NCBI GenBank assembly: GCA_019914945.1
Contig: CM034109.1
Location: 10,929,806 to 10,993,805 of the forward strand
Source of the DNA: Typha latifolia
Lineage: Eukaryota > Streptophyta > Magnoliopsida > Poales > Typhaceae
Length of the DNA: 64,000 nt
Reading direction: 5' to 3'
In this document: positions 1 to 12,579 of the stretch, one piece after another
How positions within the stretch are numbered: position 1 is the first letter of the stretch
Layout of the letters: every line of letters starts with the position of its first letter
The notes under the pieces: model-generated
The model's database searches: none
Seen by the model: the letters and a program-made list of their open reading frames with translations, nothing else
Told to the model about the DNA's origin: nothing
Translations under genes and position numbers: made by a program

Positions 1-34
1 TATCTGAATCATTTTTCCATTATTCGTACTGCAG

Positions 35-2740
35 AGATGAACTGTACAAAGAATGCGCACTAGCTTTGCAAGGTGGGTTGCTGCTAAGTAGCAAGAACTA
101 TAATGCTATAAAAGATTCAATTCAGCGGGCTTTCATAAATGTTGATATGAAACTCTTAACTTGGTGAGGAACTCACTTTCCTATGTGAATTTTGGATAGC
201 GTCACTATATCCATCAAAGAAATATATATTAGTTACTAAAAGGTTAATAGTTGTTGTATTGTTTTGTATAATGAAGGCTTGAACAGTTGGAGAAGGAAGT
301 CGATTCTGGTGCAACAGCCACGGTGATGTTTGTCAGGAACGATATCCTGATTATTTCGCATGTTGGTGACTCCTGTGTGGTAAACTTCACCTCTTTCTTT
401 TATCTCATTGAAAAATGCCTTTTGCAGCATTTTGTATTTGAATTTACTGCTTCGATGAAAGTGTCACTTGAAGAAGTGTAGGTAGTATCTCATTTTGTAT
501 TTTTTTTTTCGAATGTAGGTAGTATTTTTCAAATGCATTTTTTAATCTCATTTTGTATCTTCCGAATGTAGGTTGTATCCCGTACAGGAAAAGCTGAAGC
601 TTTAACCAATCCTCATCGCCCATATGGAAACAATAGAGTATCACTTGAAGAAGTCAAACGAGTTAGAGCAGCAGGTGGATGGGTGTGTCTTCCTATCTTT
701 ACAATCACGGTTGTGAGATTAAATTGAAATTTACAGCCACATATATCTTGAATTTTATTTGTGCATGAGAATATGTCATGTTTCTTGTGGTTGATTGAAT
801 AAATCATTTCAACACTGAACGCAAGGAGAAAGAAACCTATCCAGGCTTGCATAAATGTATCAGTTGCTAGTTCCTACTGTGATCCCCTTCTTGAAAGTTC
901 TGCAAGTTTAACACTGGGCCACTTGTTATTCCAAATATACATTGTTGATAATTTCAGAAATGAACCGGATAGACGGCCATTTAATATACTGCAGAGATGA
1001 ACCTGATACGATAATTATACCTGTCTAATTGAACATACTGATTTGGATCTATAAAACCACTTGTATTATAGGGTTTTAAGAGTGAAACTTGGAGAAGCCC
1101 TTATTGTAGGAATGCACTCTTTGATTCCTTTATACTTTATTCTTTCTTTTCAATAATCTCATAATTAATATCATGATGAATATAAACCGAAGTAAATGAA
1201 ATGCACTTAATTGCTCAATGAACTACCTTTTCTATAGGGGTTTAATTGGGCCCTCAACTTTGCTCTATATTCTCCATCTCCTAGATATATGATGTCCACT
1301 GCTGCTGAAAATGTTAATCTCATATGTACACAGATTGTTGATGGACGTATATGTGGTGACATCTCTGTGTCCCGAGCTTTTGGAGACATGCGGTTTAAGA
1401 CAAGAAAGAATGAGTTCGTCTCTTGTACTCTCCTTTCTTCTCTTTTGTCATTTTTATGAAAATAAGTTGTTTCCAGAGACCCCTGAGGAACACTGAAATC
1501 ACATTTGTTCTGTTTCTGTTGTGAAGGATGTTAAGACAAGGAGTTGAGGAGGGGAGATGGACTGAAAAATTTGTCTCCCGGTAAATCTGCCAACATGTGA
1601 TTTCTTTATAGCTAGTTTTCTGTCTCTTACTTATTGTGTCAAGTCCTCCTTATATTTCTAGGCATATGAGATTTAATCTATAAAGTGAGCACTTCCTCTG
1701 ATAGTGAACTGTTCCTTAAAAAGGAGCTACAAGAAGACTTCTGCCGATACATATATAGAAAATTCTTGTTGCATGACTTTGGTATAGTAATCTGAGGTAT
1801 GACAATCATGTGATTTCTGCTGGCAGAGTACAATTCAAAGGGGATTTGGTAACCTCTACACCCGACATATACATACTAGAACTTGGATCTGATGTGGAAT
1901 TTATTTTGCTAGCATCTGATGGTCTGTGGGACTACATGAAAAGGTTCATCAACTAGAAATTTCATGTTTGATTAATTGTTTTATATAATGTCAGATTCTG
2001 AACTATATTGATTTTAAATATGACATTATGAAATTGTGTTTCAGCTCCGAAGCTGTATCATTTGTTAGAAATCAACTTCGTCAACATGGGAATGTGCAGG
2101 TGCATATTTTAGTATTTTATTCTTCTTTCTTAAGTCATTGCATGTATAATTTTTTAATTGTTCCCTTGTTTCTATGTCAGCTGGCTTGTGAAGCACTTGC
2201 TCAGGCGGCTTTGGTATATTGTTTATGAGCTTCTCATTCATTCTTGGTGACCTAGGTGATCTCTTAAAGTGCTGCTTTTACTGACTCATTCTCATTTTGT
2301 CCAGGACCAGCAGTCTCAAGACAATATAAGCATAGTGATAGCTGACTTGGGGTACTTATCTCTACATGTTCTGAGTATATAACTTTTAGATGGAAAGATG
2401 CCTATTAATGATCCAGATGATAAACTACTAATTTAGAAGCTGTCAACATGTCTCCTCAAATATAGTTTTATCTTACACATGAATCACTTTCTGATGTTGA
2501 GAAACTCCAAGTGTTGTTAGATTATTTTCTCATTTAGTACCTCGTACCTTTGCTGCTTATTTTTGGACCATAATTAATCATTACTTTTGACACATGCTAA
2601 CTTTGACTTGTGATAGGAGGACAGATTGGCAGAGCTTGCCGGTTCAGGGACCCAACTTCTTTTACGAATTAAGTCAAGCTTTTGCAACTGTAGGCATCGT
2701 TTCATTAGGCATCTGGATGTCATCTTTTCTTGGGGTATAA
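35..2740 (+). CDS. TAP38: Thylakoid PP2C phosphatase, TAP38/PPH1 type (5'-partial)
   Basis: Serine/threonine phosphatase of the PP2C family. The TAP38/PPH1 subgroup dephosphorylates LHCII at thylakoid membranes and drives the state 2 to state 1 transition. Ten exons can be joined in frame with GT-AG introns: 35-163, 277-379, 572-682, 1334-1413, 1527-1580, 1827-1943, 2045-2099, 2181-2213, 2305-2351, 2617-2740 (about 283 codons). PP2C motifs seen in order: [27 protein letters not shown] with [26 protein letters not shown] and DNISIVIAD. The GDSC version (rather than GDSR) and the C-terminal hydrophobic segment [15 protein letters not shown] just before the stop fit TAP38, which has a C-terminal membrane anchor. 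The start codon, transit peptide and first catalytic aspartates lie left of the window. The assignment to TAP38 rather than another PP2C is from memory of the family. Confidence 0.88.
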
Positions 2741-4007
2741 AGTAGTGGTGTACAAGTGTACATAATATAGATAGCTTTTAGAGACTATTTTATCTGTAAC
2801 CATGTAAATCAATTTGGCAGTCTATTGATGTTGTACGCTATTCACAGCCTATAGTAAAATTTCCCTCTTTTATTTGTCATGTTTCATCTACTGAATTTAG
2901 TACCATATGTTTGTAGATGCGCTGTTTTTGTTCTTTCTGTGGAATGCTACAACAGGCAAAAGTAATGTGTTGTGTTCCATATCCAAGTTCTTTTTTTCCT
3001 CTCATTTATTTTTTTTGCCATTGATAAATATAAGGATATTTTGGCTCGCTCGCGTGCTTCCAGATTCAAATTGATTGTTTTCTTCTACTAGTGTGGGATG
3101 AGCAAAGACTTGAAAAAAAGAGAATAATATTCGATGCCCCCACTACAGAGTGCTACACTGATCTGATGGAGTTCCTCGAGGAGGCCACTATCCCCAAAAC
3201 GAAAGATGTTTTCCTTTTACAAGTTGACTTCCATAAAGTTATATCGGATGCCTATATACTTCTTTTTTTTCATAAGTAGCTATGATATTATTATCTTAAG
3301 CACACATAAATAGATGAATTAGACTACGTCTCAAGCTTCAGATAAACAATGTTGACATTTTTTCTCTTTTATTAAATTAAACAGCCAAGTGAAATCCTTC
3401 CTCCTTACGTCTACATTAATTTGATCTTTCAACCAATGGAAATAAAGTTTAAAATCACAGTAGGCGTCACCTATTTATAGCATCATTATTTTTATTTTCT
3501 TTTAAGACTCCCTTTTAACTTTGCGCACACAAACAAACGCATAGAGAGACACATTAGATAGGTAGATTTTAAAATAGATATAGGGGAGAGAGAGAGAAAG
3601 AGAGATTACACCCTTGAGTTTAGATATAAGTAGCTCCATTGATCTATTTTAGTAATGTGAACTGTTACAAAATGGTCTGTTGGTGCCTCAATGATTAAGG
3701 AACACATGAATAAATCACTGACCTTACACGGAATCGAGTTTAAACTCATGAAAAGAAAAGGAAAAGAAAAAAAAAAAAAAAGGAAAAACCAGTATAGATC
3801 AGAATCTCCTCTTCTAGTGTCTTTAGTACAATAAAATATATAACCACAAGATTTGTGTGGTGATCATGCAAATAGATGTATCCAGAGAAGAGTAATTAAT
3901 AATATGCGTTGCGGCTCTTCAGACGATATGTATATAATATATATACTCCCTGGAATTGGCATATATATTAGATATATGGAGAAGAAGGCTAGCTAGCTGG
4001 TGATCTA
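2741..4007. other. Intergenic, with a SINE-like element
   Basis: 3' flank of the PP2C gene. A short intact reading frame at 3091-3279 has no motif I recognise. It holds a GA-rich tract (about 3583-3606) and the SINE-like element listed separately. No other gene seen. Confidence 0.5.
3674..3785 (+). mobile_element. Probable tRNA-derived SINE
   Basis: The block starts with a pol III A-box-like string (TGGTGCCTCAATGATTAAGG). About 35 bases later comes a B-box-like string (AATCGAGTTTAAACTC), then a tail of A-rich runs ending near 3782. That order is the layout of a tRNA-derived SINE. I could not find a clear target-site duplication, and both boxes deviate from consensus, so this is a moderate to weak call. 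Confidence 0.4.
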
Positions 4008-4286
4008 TTAGGGATTCTTGCCACCACTCCCTGGCTTTCCTCTCTTGGGATCGTTTCTAGTGTTATGCCCTCCATAGTCATAATCCATAACATCCACCAG
4101 AGTCTTTCTACTGTGGATCTGGACAGAGAACATTATTAAGTATATATAGATTCATTTGAAGAAGTCATCTAGTAAAGACATTCTATTAATCTTAAACTGA
4201 CACTAAAAATTAAGAACGGCAAGTAGAAATTCAACTTTTTCCTAATTCACGAACGAAGTTATTGTTTCTGAGAGATCAGCTGAAGG

Positions 4287-4342
<56 letters not shown>

Positions 4343-4790
4343 CGCGAAACAAATTAATTTGACCATTTTCTGATCCATAATCAAAGAGCATCTAGGCAAT
4401 CCATCATTACTTCCAGAGGCCTGATTAAAAGAAACCTTGTGCTTTGGAAGGACCAGACTTTTCTTAGTTACTTTTTAACTTATGGGTATTTTTATTGTGC
4501 TCGTATAAGCATTACAATGCAGAGATGTATGAGCATAGCATGCACATACCTTATTCGCTATGCTTGTAGTTCTACGTCCACCCTCAGCTCTTCCAACCTG
4601 GCCTGCATATGCACAATTAATTGTTTGGAGCTCTTTTGGTTGGTTAATGCATCAAATGAGGAGGAACGGAACGGGGAAAATTGAAGAAAGTTTATATATA
4701 TATATATATATACATATTTGTTGCACCTGAAGAGATCTCAAAAAGAAGGATTAAGAGAACGATGGCGAGCACAGCTGCAGGCCTTGGCAT
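4008..4790 (-). CDS. PSY-type secreted sulfated-peptide precursor
   Basis: Three exons on the minus strand join in frame with canonical GT-AG sites: 4790-4727, 4602-4550 and 4118-4008, giving a 75-residue precursor. Residues 1-21 are a clean signal peptide (MPRPAAVLAIVLLILLFEIS). Residues 22-50 are a basic, variable propeptide (contains GRAEGGRRTT). Residues 51-63 read DYDYGGHNTRNDP and the tail is Lys/Gly-rich. The spacing D-Y-x4-x-x-N-x-[KR]-x-D-P matches the PSY1/RaxX peptide core, where the Tyr after Asp is sulfated by TPST and the processed peptide promotes cell expansion through leucine-rich-repeat receptors. The precursor length is that of known PSY proteins. RGF/CLEL peptides also begin with DY but end in His-Asn, which is absent here. 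The start is the only Met before the hydrophobic run. Intron 2 carries a (GATA)n tract and intron 1 a TA run. Expression is not shown by sequence. Confidence 0.75.
4289..4342. repeat. (GATA)n microsatellite
   Basis: About 13 uninterrupted tetranucleotide copies, lying inside intron 2 of the PSY-type peptide gene. Confidence 0.95.
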
Positions 4791-7238
4791 GTTTGGTGGT
4801 ATTAATTTCTTCTGCCTTCTTAGGAGTCCGGCTAGCTCTTTATTAATTTTCTGGTGCTTTGAGGGGGGGAGATATCAACCTCCTTTTATGGTTGGGATGA
4901 TGGCATGCTGCAGCTAAGATCGATAATGTTATGGTCCACAATTCATGATAGCTCCGGAGAATGATGATGATGATGATGATGATGATCTCCATTAGCCACC
5001 AAGTCAACTGCACTCACTGCAGTTACCTCAAACTTCCAAATTGCATGCCTTCTTCTCCAGTCAAAAGCTATCAGAGTCTATCACATGTGAAACAAAGAAA
5101 GCCACCACAAAAGTCTACAAAACCTTTTATGATTCGATTGCCTCTTCTCTAACATCCCACGTTTCTGATCAGTAGGAGGAAATTAATTGTGTCATAATTT
5201 CAGTGAGTTAAAACCAATTTGAATGCACTCCATGAAGGAATGCATTGACATCAAGTACTAGAAGACCACTTCCGCCCATTACTTCCGTTGCAGTAATACG
5301 CCAAGGACAAATTTAGTACGACACCATGCATCTTTTTGGAATGTGTAAATTAAAGTAACACGTAATTAGCTAGAGTTACAGGATAAAAGCCAAATCCTAT
5401 CAGCAAAATGATTCTTTTTTCTTTTTTCATTTGGTCCAAGTGAACACATTTAGAATTGGCATTAATTAGAGTTTCAGTTCAATTTCTAAATGTTTCCTTT
5501 TGCGTAAAGATGATCGATGTACGTAGGTAGATTAAGCTGTAAGAATAAAAATTAATGGTCGAGCTAAGATGAGCCATCCAAAGTGTAGATTTGTGGCTGC
5601 AAAAAGGTAGTGTCAGAAAGTATTGGGTGTAACAGTGCACACCAATTTCAATCAACAAAAAGATTTACTACTGACTGGATGGCATATTTGTGCTGCATAC
5701 TGTTGTTGTTGTTGTTGTTGTTGTTTTAATCTGGTTTAGTAGTGGCTGCCTTAATTAATATACCTCCCCTTCCAAATTTCCAATTTCCAACGTTGGCTGC
5801 TCAATTCTCATCTGGAAAACTATGGCCGCTGCATCGATCAGTGTTCCTATTTAGGGGCCGGAAAAAATGACGACCTTACCATCCCTGTCACCACTATGTT
5901 ATGGGTGTGGTTGTAGAAAAGATGAATCAAAGACGCAGATTTGGGTGGTGGCCACTATTATAAATTTAGGTCACCATCTTTAATGAAGTTGACCACCTAT
6001 TCACACCGCGGCGTCCAGGGATAAAAGTAGCATTGCGTCATGACTCCTTTCTTGGGCCAAGATGGACATGATCCATCCAGACTTGTGCATTATCGTGATC
6101 GAGAAAGAGAGAGAGAGGGAGGGAGAAACGTTCGGTTTTAGTCCAACTGGTTAATTGAGAATTATATATCATGGTTAATTATACCTTGAACATAATCTCT
6201 ACTGTATCTCTACTCTATCTAATCAGAATAAGCATAAACAGTTCCCTTTTGCTACTATAGTCGAATGATTCGAATCATTTGGGAAGAAGCTTTAGAAAGA
6301 TTGGAAGCATGCAAAAGGGGAAGTTTTGTTGGGCCGAGTTGGACGTCACACGTATATACTGGTGAAGAGGATTAGAAGCAGAAGCAGCCCCAGGCAGGTT
6401 TGGAGTCCCCGAAGTAGAGTTTCATTTCATATGATGAATCCCACTCTAGTACTCCATGGGCTACGTACGTACTGAAAGGGTTAGAGTTGAGTATTAGCAG
6501 ACCCCGCCGGGCGCCGGCGGAGTGCTCCATGCATGCATTTTGCAGCATCCAATCCTGGGTTGGACCCAGGATCCCATTGAATTTAATTAAGTAAGTAGAT
6601 TACTACTGTTACTATCTCCATATATGTGATGTGGCTGCTATTATTTATTTATTTATTTATTTATTCAATCAAACTATATATATAATACGCAGACAGCATA
6701 TATGCATGGACCTATAGCTAGCTCGATCTCCATGTCAGGATGACAACACAAGTATACGCAAAACCCTCGATATTTTAGCCCTCTTCATGGCAAGCAAAAA
6801 TTCTCAAAAACTGCCCCCCATCATCTGATATGCTTCTCTGTTTGCTCCCAACCTTTATACAATTCATATGTATGACAGCTTCTGTGCCTCCATTGTTTGA
6901 CGTACGAAGCCCCAGCAGGATAAAACAAGGACCAATTTCAAAACTATAGGAGCTGTCCCATTATATATGTTAGAGTGTTCTAGATCAGAAGCAAGACCCA
7001 GAAGTAATGTTATAATTCCTCCTGTTGTGTTGTGAAACTTAATTTCTACTTGCTTTGTTGCGGGTGTATATATAGGGTTGTATCTTGTGAGGTAGATATA
7101 TTTTTGGTCTGTTTCTAAATATTATATATTCACCTTTTATTTAGTGTAGCTTCGTCGATTTCCTTTTTACGTACCGATTTCATATATTTTTCTGTTTCTA
7201 ATGAGATTTCATAGAGTCATATTCACATATGGGTAAGT

Positions 7239-7269
<31 letters not shown>

Positions 7270-7480
7270 ACGGGCAGGGCAAGATAGTAAATATACAATA
7301 CGCGATGGGCAGATCCGTCAGTTGGAGATCGAATGGATGATTGGCCACGTATCACGTGACCAGGGCTCCTCCGTGTACATTGTAATAATTTCATTCGGCG
7401 ATTCCCCCCCTCTCCCTCGGCCTCTCCTACGAATTATGACAAAATATTCCTTCTGTAATTATTAGTTTGTTATCAAAGAG
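4791..7480. other. Long intergenic region with microsatellites
   Basis: No gene seen on either strand. It contains (ATG)n at about 4961-4984, (TTG)n at 5701-5725, a TTTA run at 6641-6665 and (GT)n at 7242-7269. It should hold the promoter of the minus-strand peptide gene on its left and part of the AM1 promoter on its right. Confidence 0.6.
7242..7269. repeat. (GT)n microsatellite
   Basis: About 14 dinucleotide copies, roughly 230 bases upstream of the inferred AM1 5'-UTR. Confidence 0.95.
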
Positions 7481-8544
7481 CGTCCTCCTCCACTCTCCCT
7501 TCCCATTACCACGTTTCTTAGAATGTTCGAATCTCTCACTCCATTCTCTCTCTATAACTACCACCTCACCTCAAGTCCTTTCCCGTCTCTCTCTCTCTCT
7601 CTCTCACTCTCTCCGTCTGCCTCGCCTCCAAGAATTTAGACAAATTAAGAGGAGAAAATAAAGGGTCGGAGATCCCATTTCTCTACCACCAGATCTGTCA
7701 CCGTAAGAGCTCCCAAGATCTCTTCTTTCCCAGTCCCCAATCTTCCTAGGGTTTGCTCTGCTACTCATGATTTCCCTAGCTAAATTTCTTGGATTTCCTA
7801 ATGGTATTCTACTTCTGAGCTTATAACCGGTCTAGTCTATGAAACTTTCTTGTTTCTTATTCGGCAGCAGATCAGATCGATCACCTGGATCGAGACGGGA
7901 TAGCAGAAGGTCTTCGTCCTTGATCAGCTTTTCTTCTTTTAGCTTTAGCTCATGCTTCATTTGGCTGTTCTTCTTTGGTCAATGTATCTCTCCATCCAAT
8001 CTAGGCGTTTCTTCTATTTTTTCGAACTTTCATCTCAGATTGGACCGTCCTTTCAATAAAATTGAGCAGATCATGCCATCTAAATACCTGAGATCTTGTA
8101 CCAGTAAGTCCACTAGTTTAATACGATCTGCTTCCCTGATCCATGAAAGAAGCACGTCCAATTTAGCTTTTCTCAGACCAGCTGCTGCTAGGCTAAAGAA
8201 TAGAAAGGGAAGTGAGAAGTTTTTCTCGAGTGTAGGGTCTATTTTTGTTTAACTTTTTAGCAAAAAGTTTGATCCTAGACGCTGAGGCGAGCGCTTTTCT
8301 CTTTTTTTATTTATTTTTATTGTTTTTTGTTTGTTACGAATTGGTTTCTTCATTAGGATTATCACGGACTCTGCCTATTTCTGCAGATCTGAAGCTTCTC
8401 ATTGCTTTCGGCTTTACAGTACACCCAGAGATTTTAATTATTTTGTTTTCTTCCATCGTTGCAGGTATCTACAAAACACCGACTCGTTTAGTTCGATCGA
8501 AACCCTAGACAAGGACAGAGGAGAGGAGGTCAGGTGAAGCTAGC
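7480..8544 (+). promoter_or_regulatory. AM1 5'-UTR with a leader intron (inferred)
   Basis: A CT-rich leader runs to CTGTCACC|GTAAGAG (donor at 7703). A matching acceptor TTGCAG|GTATC lies at 8464-8465, giving a 762-base leader intron. The second leader exon, 8465-8544, holds a telo-box (AAACCCTA, 8500-8507) 38 bases before the start codon. Transcription limits are inferred, not seen. Confidence 0.55.
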
Positions 8545-11500
8545 ATGGAAGCTGGCTCTGGTATGCCTGCGATAGCGGCCGAGACCGGTAAGGTATAGCC
8601 TCTAATGGAATGGAAATGGACATGCCATTTCTACGTTAACTTATCTCAGCTGCTCCCGTGCTGTTCAACTGATTTCTCCTCCTTCCTCATTAATTAACTG
8701 TCAGATCGGGTAGCTTTTTGAGTTCAAACTCTTTCCTTTTTTTTTTTCTTCCTTTTCTAATGATTTCGTTAATTAGATACCTTAAGAAACGAGAACCATT
8801 CGACCATGATCAATCTGACTAGCTAGGCTCCACAAAACGAAATAACCTCTAGGGCTGCACCTCCTTGGTATGTGTTGATCGGTTGGCTGGCAGTAAACCA
8901 AACGGTAGGTTCAATCGATGGATGCAGAAGTTGGATAACTAATATAGTAATATCTGGTTATTTTGTTTCCCGGGGTGTTTTGGTGGCGCGGGGCTGGGAT
9001 TGCGTAGGTCGTTATCAGGAGAAGATCGTATATTCTCTTCTCTCTTGTCGTGGGGAGGTAACAGAACCAGGAGGAAGCGATTGGTGTACATGGTGCAGTG
9101 TAAGAGGCTGTCGTTATGATGAGGAGGGGCTCGATCGTTTTGTTATCATCTGCGTCAAATATTTTGCTTTTATTTATCTCTGTGAACGTTCGAGTGAGTA
9201 AAATAATATATAATTGATGGTTCCAATCCAGGTGAAGTACTGTTACTCCAAAAGGAATGAGTCGACCATCTCCATGGGCCTGAAAAGGTCGCCTTTGGGC
9301 AGACAGAAGTTGTCGGCTGCCGATTACAGCCATGCACCTCCATGCAACGGTACTGAGCCACGCCCTCCCCTACACCCACTACTTCCTCCTTTCGTCCTTT
9401 TCTTCAAACCGCTCTCAAGGTTGTATCCCCAAACTACCCTCCAAGTATCAATGGAACAGTAGAATCGATGCGGGCTATTTGGGAAGATAAATTTTATCTA
9501 TATTACTCTTCCCCAGTCTCGTCTGAGTTATTTATTCACTCTTGCAAGTAAAACTTATCAGGACAGGAGTTCGAGGTAGGCGCTTTCTACGAAATCGATC
9601 ACGACAAGCTTCCCCCAAAATCTCCGATTCAACTAAAAACTATTCGCATTGTAAAGGTACATATATGGCGCTTCGTTTCATATTTTCCATTCTTCTGTTT
9701 ACCTTCTCCTTCCTTCTGTGTCGTTCCATGCTCCTATTTATTGTTTCTTTCCTTCCAATTCCAGGTCAGCGAGGCGACGAGTCTGGACGTGACGGTCAGC
9801 TTTCCCAGCACCCTCTCGTTGCGAAACTACTACTCCTATCCTTCAGCTGACGACGGTCCCGAACTGGACGAGAGGTTCGTTATGAGCTCCAACCAAGCTG
9901 GGAAGATCCTTAGAAGACTGGTATCGACGTCGGAGTTGGGCCGCGAGAAGCATCTAGAGAGTTTCTGGCTCATGGCTCCCAGGTCATACGAGCTCCAGTC
10001 TTCGGCTATGTTCCCAAGTACCGCAGTACTGGCTGACGCGGAGGAGGTGCAGAATCCCCAAAATCTTATTAGCTCCTGCCTCCTTACCTTACAGTGCAGC
10101 GGAGCGATGGGATGGGGGATTCGTCGGAAGGTCAGATACATCGGGAGGCATAGGGAGATGTTATATCAAAAGGGGAAGGGAAAATCGGAGTATAAAGAGG
10201 AGGACGAGGGCGCGGAGGACGTACTGGTGGACGAGGAGGAAGAAGAAGTAGTAGAAGTAGAAGAGAAGCAGCGGCGTGGAAGGAAGAGAAAGCGGGAGAG
10301 TACCAGAAAGGACAAGATCAAGAAGAAAAAGAAAAAAAACAAGCGGAAAGAACTGAAGAAGCCAAAGCATGAAAAGAATAATAAGCGGAACTGTGACGAT
10401 GAGCAACGGGTGAAGGGTTCTAAGGACCGGTGGTCATTGGAGAGGTACGAGTCGGCGGAGATGAAGCTGCTAGAGATCATGAGAGAAAAGGGAGCAGAGT
10501 TAGGTAATCCTATACTTCGGCAAGCGTTGAGGGAGGAGGCTAGAAAACACATCGGTGACACAGGGCTACTCGACCACCTTCTGAAGCACATGGCCGGTAA
10601 AATCGTTACCGACGGAAGAGAGAGGTTCCGTAGGCGGCACAACGCGGAGGGAGCCATGGAGTATTGGTTGGAACCGGCCGATCTAGTGGAGATCCGTCGG
10701 AATGCCGGGGTGATGGATCCTTACTGGATCCCTCCTCCGGGATGGCAGCCCGGCGACGCCGCTTCACCCTTCCCATACGGTCCTGGGATTAAGAAGGAGA
10801 TAGATGAGCTCAGAAAAGAGCTTATTAGTCTAAAGAGGTATCTCACTTTCTCTTTAGTTGTTTGGTTTTTTTTTTTTTTTCCTTCTTCCTTCCTTCGCTC
10901 TCTCCCTCGATAGTCGATAGTAGGCGTGCTTACTTTTTAATGCCCACTGTCAAAGGGAAATGGAGCAAGTGAGCTCTCTCAAGCATGTGGAAAAGATGGC
11001 TTTTGATGCGCAATCTCAAGTGCAGAATGTTTCTTGCACTTGGCAGGTAATTCTTCTTTGTTAGCTTTTAGCAATAATGTGGGTCCTTTATTAACATGTT
11101 CAAATGAGAGTTGGACATTTTTTTAATGAACTAACATGCACGTGAGGACGGTCTTTTCTGGGGTCCAGACAAAATAATGTCGTATGATTTGTCTATTTAA
11201 TTAATAGCATTGTATTTATGGTGAGCATGACTTTTATAGGATAAATACGAGAGATTGCTGAAACAAAATAGCAAGCGAGAAGAAGAAATAGCTGCTATGT
11301 CTAGATCTTTATTGGCATTAAAGGTACGGTTTCATGTGAGCTTTCTGTTACGCATGCATAGACACAGTCGAGATGTTCATTTTGCTCAAGTTCGGAATGC
11401 AAAAACCCACTATATATAATTATATATACGTTTTACTCATAACTTGCGCTCTGGTCGTTTTGCGCTTGGGTCTTGCAGGAAGAGATCTACCTTCTGAAGC

Positions 11501-12579
11501 AAGGGAAAATGAAGTTAAAGGATACGGAGGTGGCTGCAGTGACGGAAGACAATGCCATATCTGAGGGAGGCAGCCAAAAGAAAGGAGAGGAGAAGAGGAA
11601 GATGGAAACCGGTCACAAATGCACAAACAACAGTAACATAAGCATTCAAGCGGATGGCAGCAGTGCAGATAAAAGTGCTAACAACAATAACAAGGATAAC
11701 AGCTGCGTCGGAGATGGTGCTAATAGAAACGGCGGTAGTTCTTGCATCGGTGGAAAGAAGGCAACACGGAAGAGCGGTTTTCGGATATGCAAGCCTCAAG
11801 GGACATTCCTGTGGCCAAACATGGCGGGGGGAACGAACCTTACCACCGGCAGCTGCAGAGCAGCTACGACATCTGAGGACAGCTCACCACGTCCTCAGGG
11901 GATGATGGTCCCGACCACCAACTACGCTACCATGGCCATGACAACCTCCTCCCTCGTGTCCTTGGAGGAACACCTGATGATGTTTGGGGGTGAGCCGACG
12001 CCTCCGTCCGTCTCCTCCACCTCAGCACCCCCAAAACTGCTGCTGCCCAGCCCGACATCTCCTGTACAACAACTCCAACGCCCACCCTTTGCCAACGTTT
12101 TTGTCGGCCCCACTTACGCTCTTCACCACCTCCACCAGCAGCAGCAGAGCCAAGGCCTGGGCTTGGCCCGCCAGGCCCCCCCGCCCCAGTTGCAGGAGCG
12201 AACTGCCAGCTCCGATAATATCAGCTCACCCGTGTACTATCACCACCAGATACCTAACGTACTGTTTCCTCTCTCCTTTTCCTTTGCAAGGGCAATTATT
12301 AGTATATATTGACATCTATTTTAATCGTTTTAATTTCTTAATTTCATGGTTAGCTGTCTCTAAAATAGTAAAATCTCATCTCGCACTAACCTATTACGCT
12401 TACCTACGTTGATGCAGGAAGTGTCGCCGTCCCAGCAGCTGCCACGTGGTGCTAGTCCACGTGAGGGGAAGAAGGAAGGGGTTGCCTTGCGCACGGCACC
12501 ATGGAAACCAGATAATGGCGGAGCGATGAGTGGCCTTTCCACTGATCTGGCCCTGGCTATTCCTTCCTCCTATTGTTGA
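8545..12579 (+). CDS. AM1: AMEIOTIC1 / SWITCH1 / DYAD meiotic regulator
   Basis: Nuclear plant-specific protein required for the mitosis-meiosis decision and early prophase I progression (AM1 in maize and rice, SWI1/DYAD in Arabidopsis). Eight exons join in frame: 8545-8592, 9232-9349, 9562-9656, 9765-10837, 10956-11046, 11240-11323, 11479-12258, 12418-12579, giving 816 residues, close to the grass AM1 size. Diagnostic stretches: FYEIDHDKLPPKSPIQLKTI (about residues 60-80), the FWLMAPRSYE region, LLDHLLKHMAGKIV (about 350), RRRHNAEGAMEYWLEP, then DPYWIPPPGWQPGD (about 400). Residues 425-510 are heptad-like and rich in Lys/Glu (coiled coil). The C-terminal third is low-complexity (Ser, Thr, Pro, a QQQQ run). 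Residues about 230-300 are an acidic block followed by a strongly basic block, probably a nuclear localisation region. The start is supported by the leader intron just upstream and by in-frame joining of a 16-codon first exon. Confidence 0.93.

Noticed and set aside
4961..5152. 63-codon frame starting with a run of methionines
   Set aside because: It is a translated (ATG)n microsatellite with no protein-like continuation.
9741..9764. Met upstream of AM1 exon 4 as a start for a 390-residue protein
   Set aside because: It lies in intron sequence. The acceptor at 9764 joins exon 4 in frame to upstream exons carrying the conserved FYEIDHDKLPPKSP motif.
10161..10657. Long antisense frames opposite AM1
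   Set aside because: They are the reverse reading of the Lys/Glu-rich tract (poly Phe/Leu/Ser) and lack any motif.
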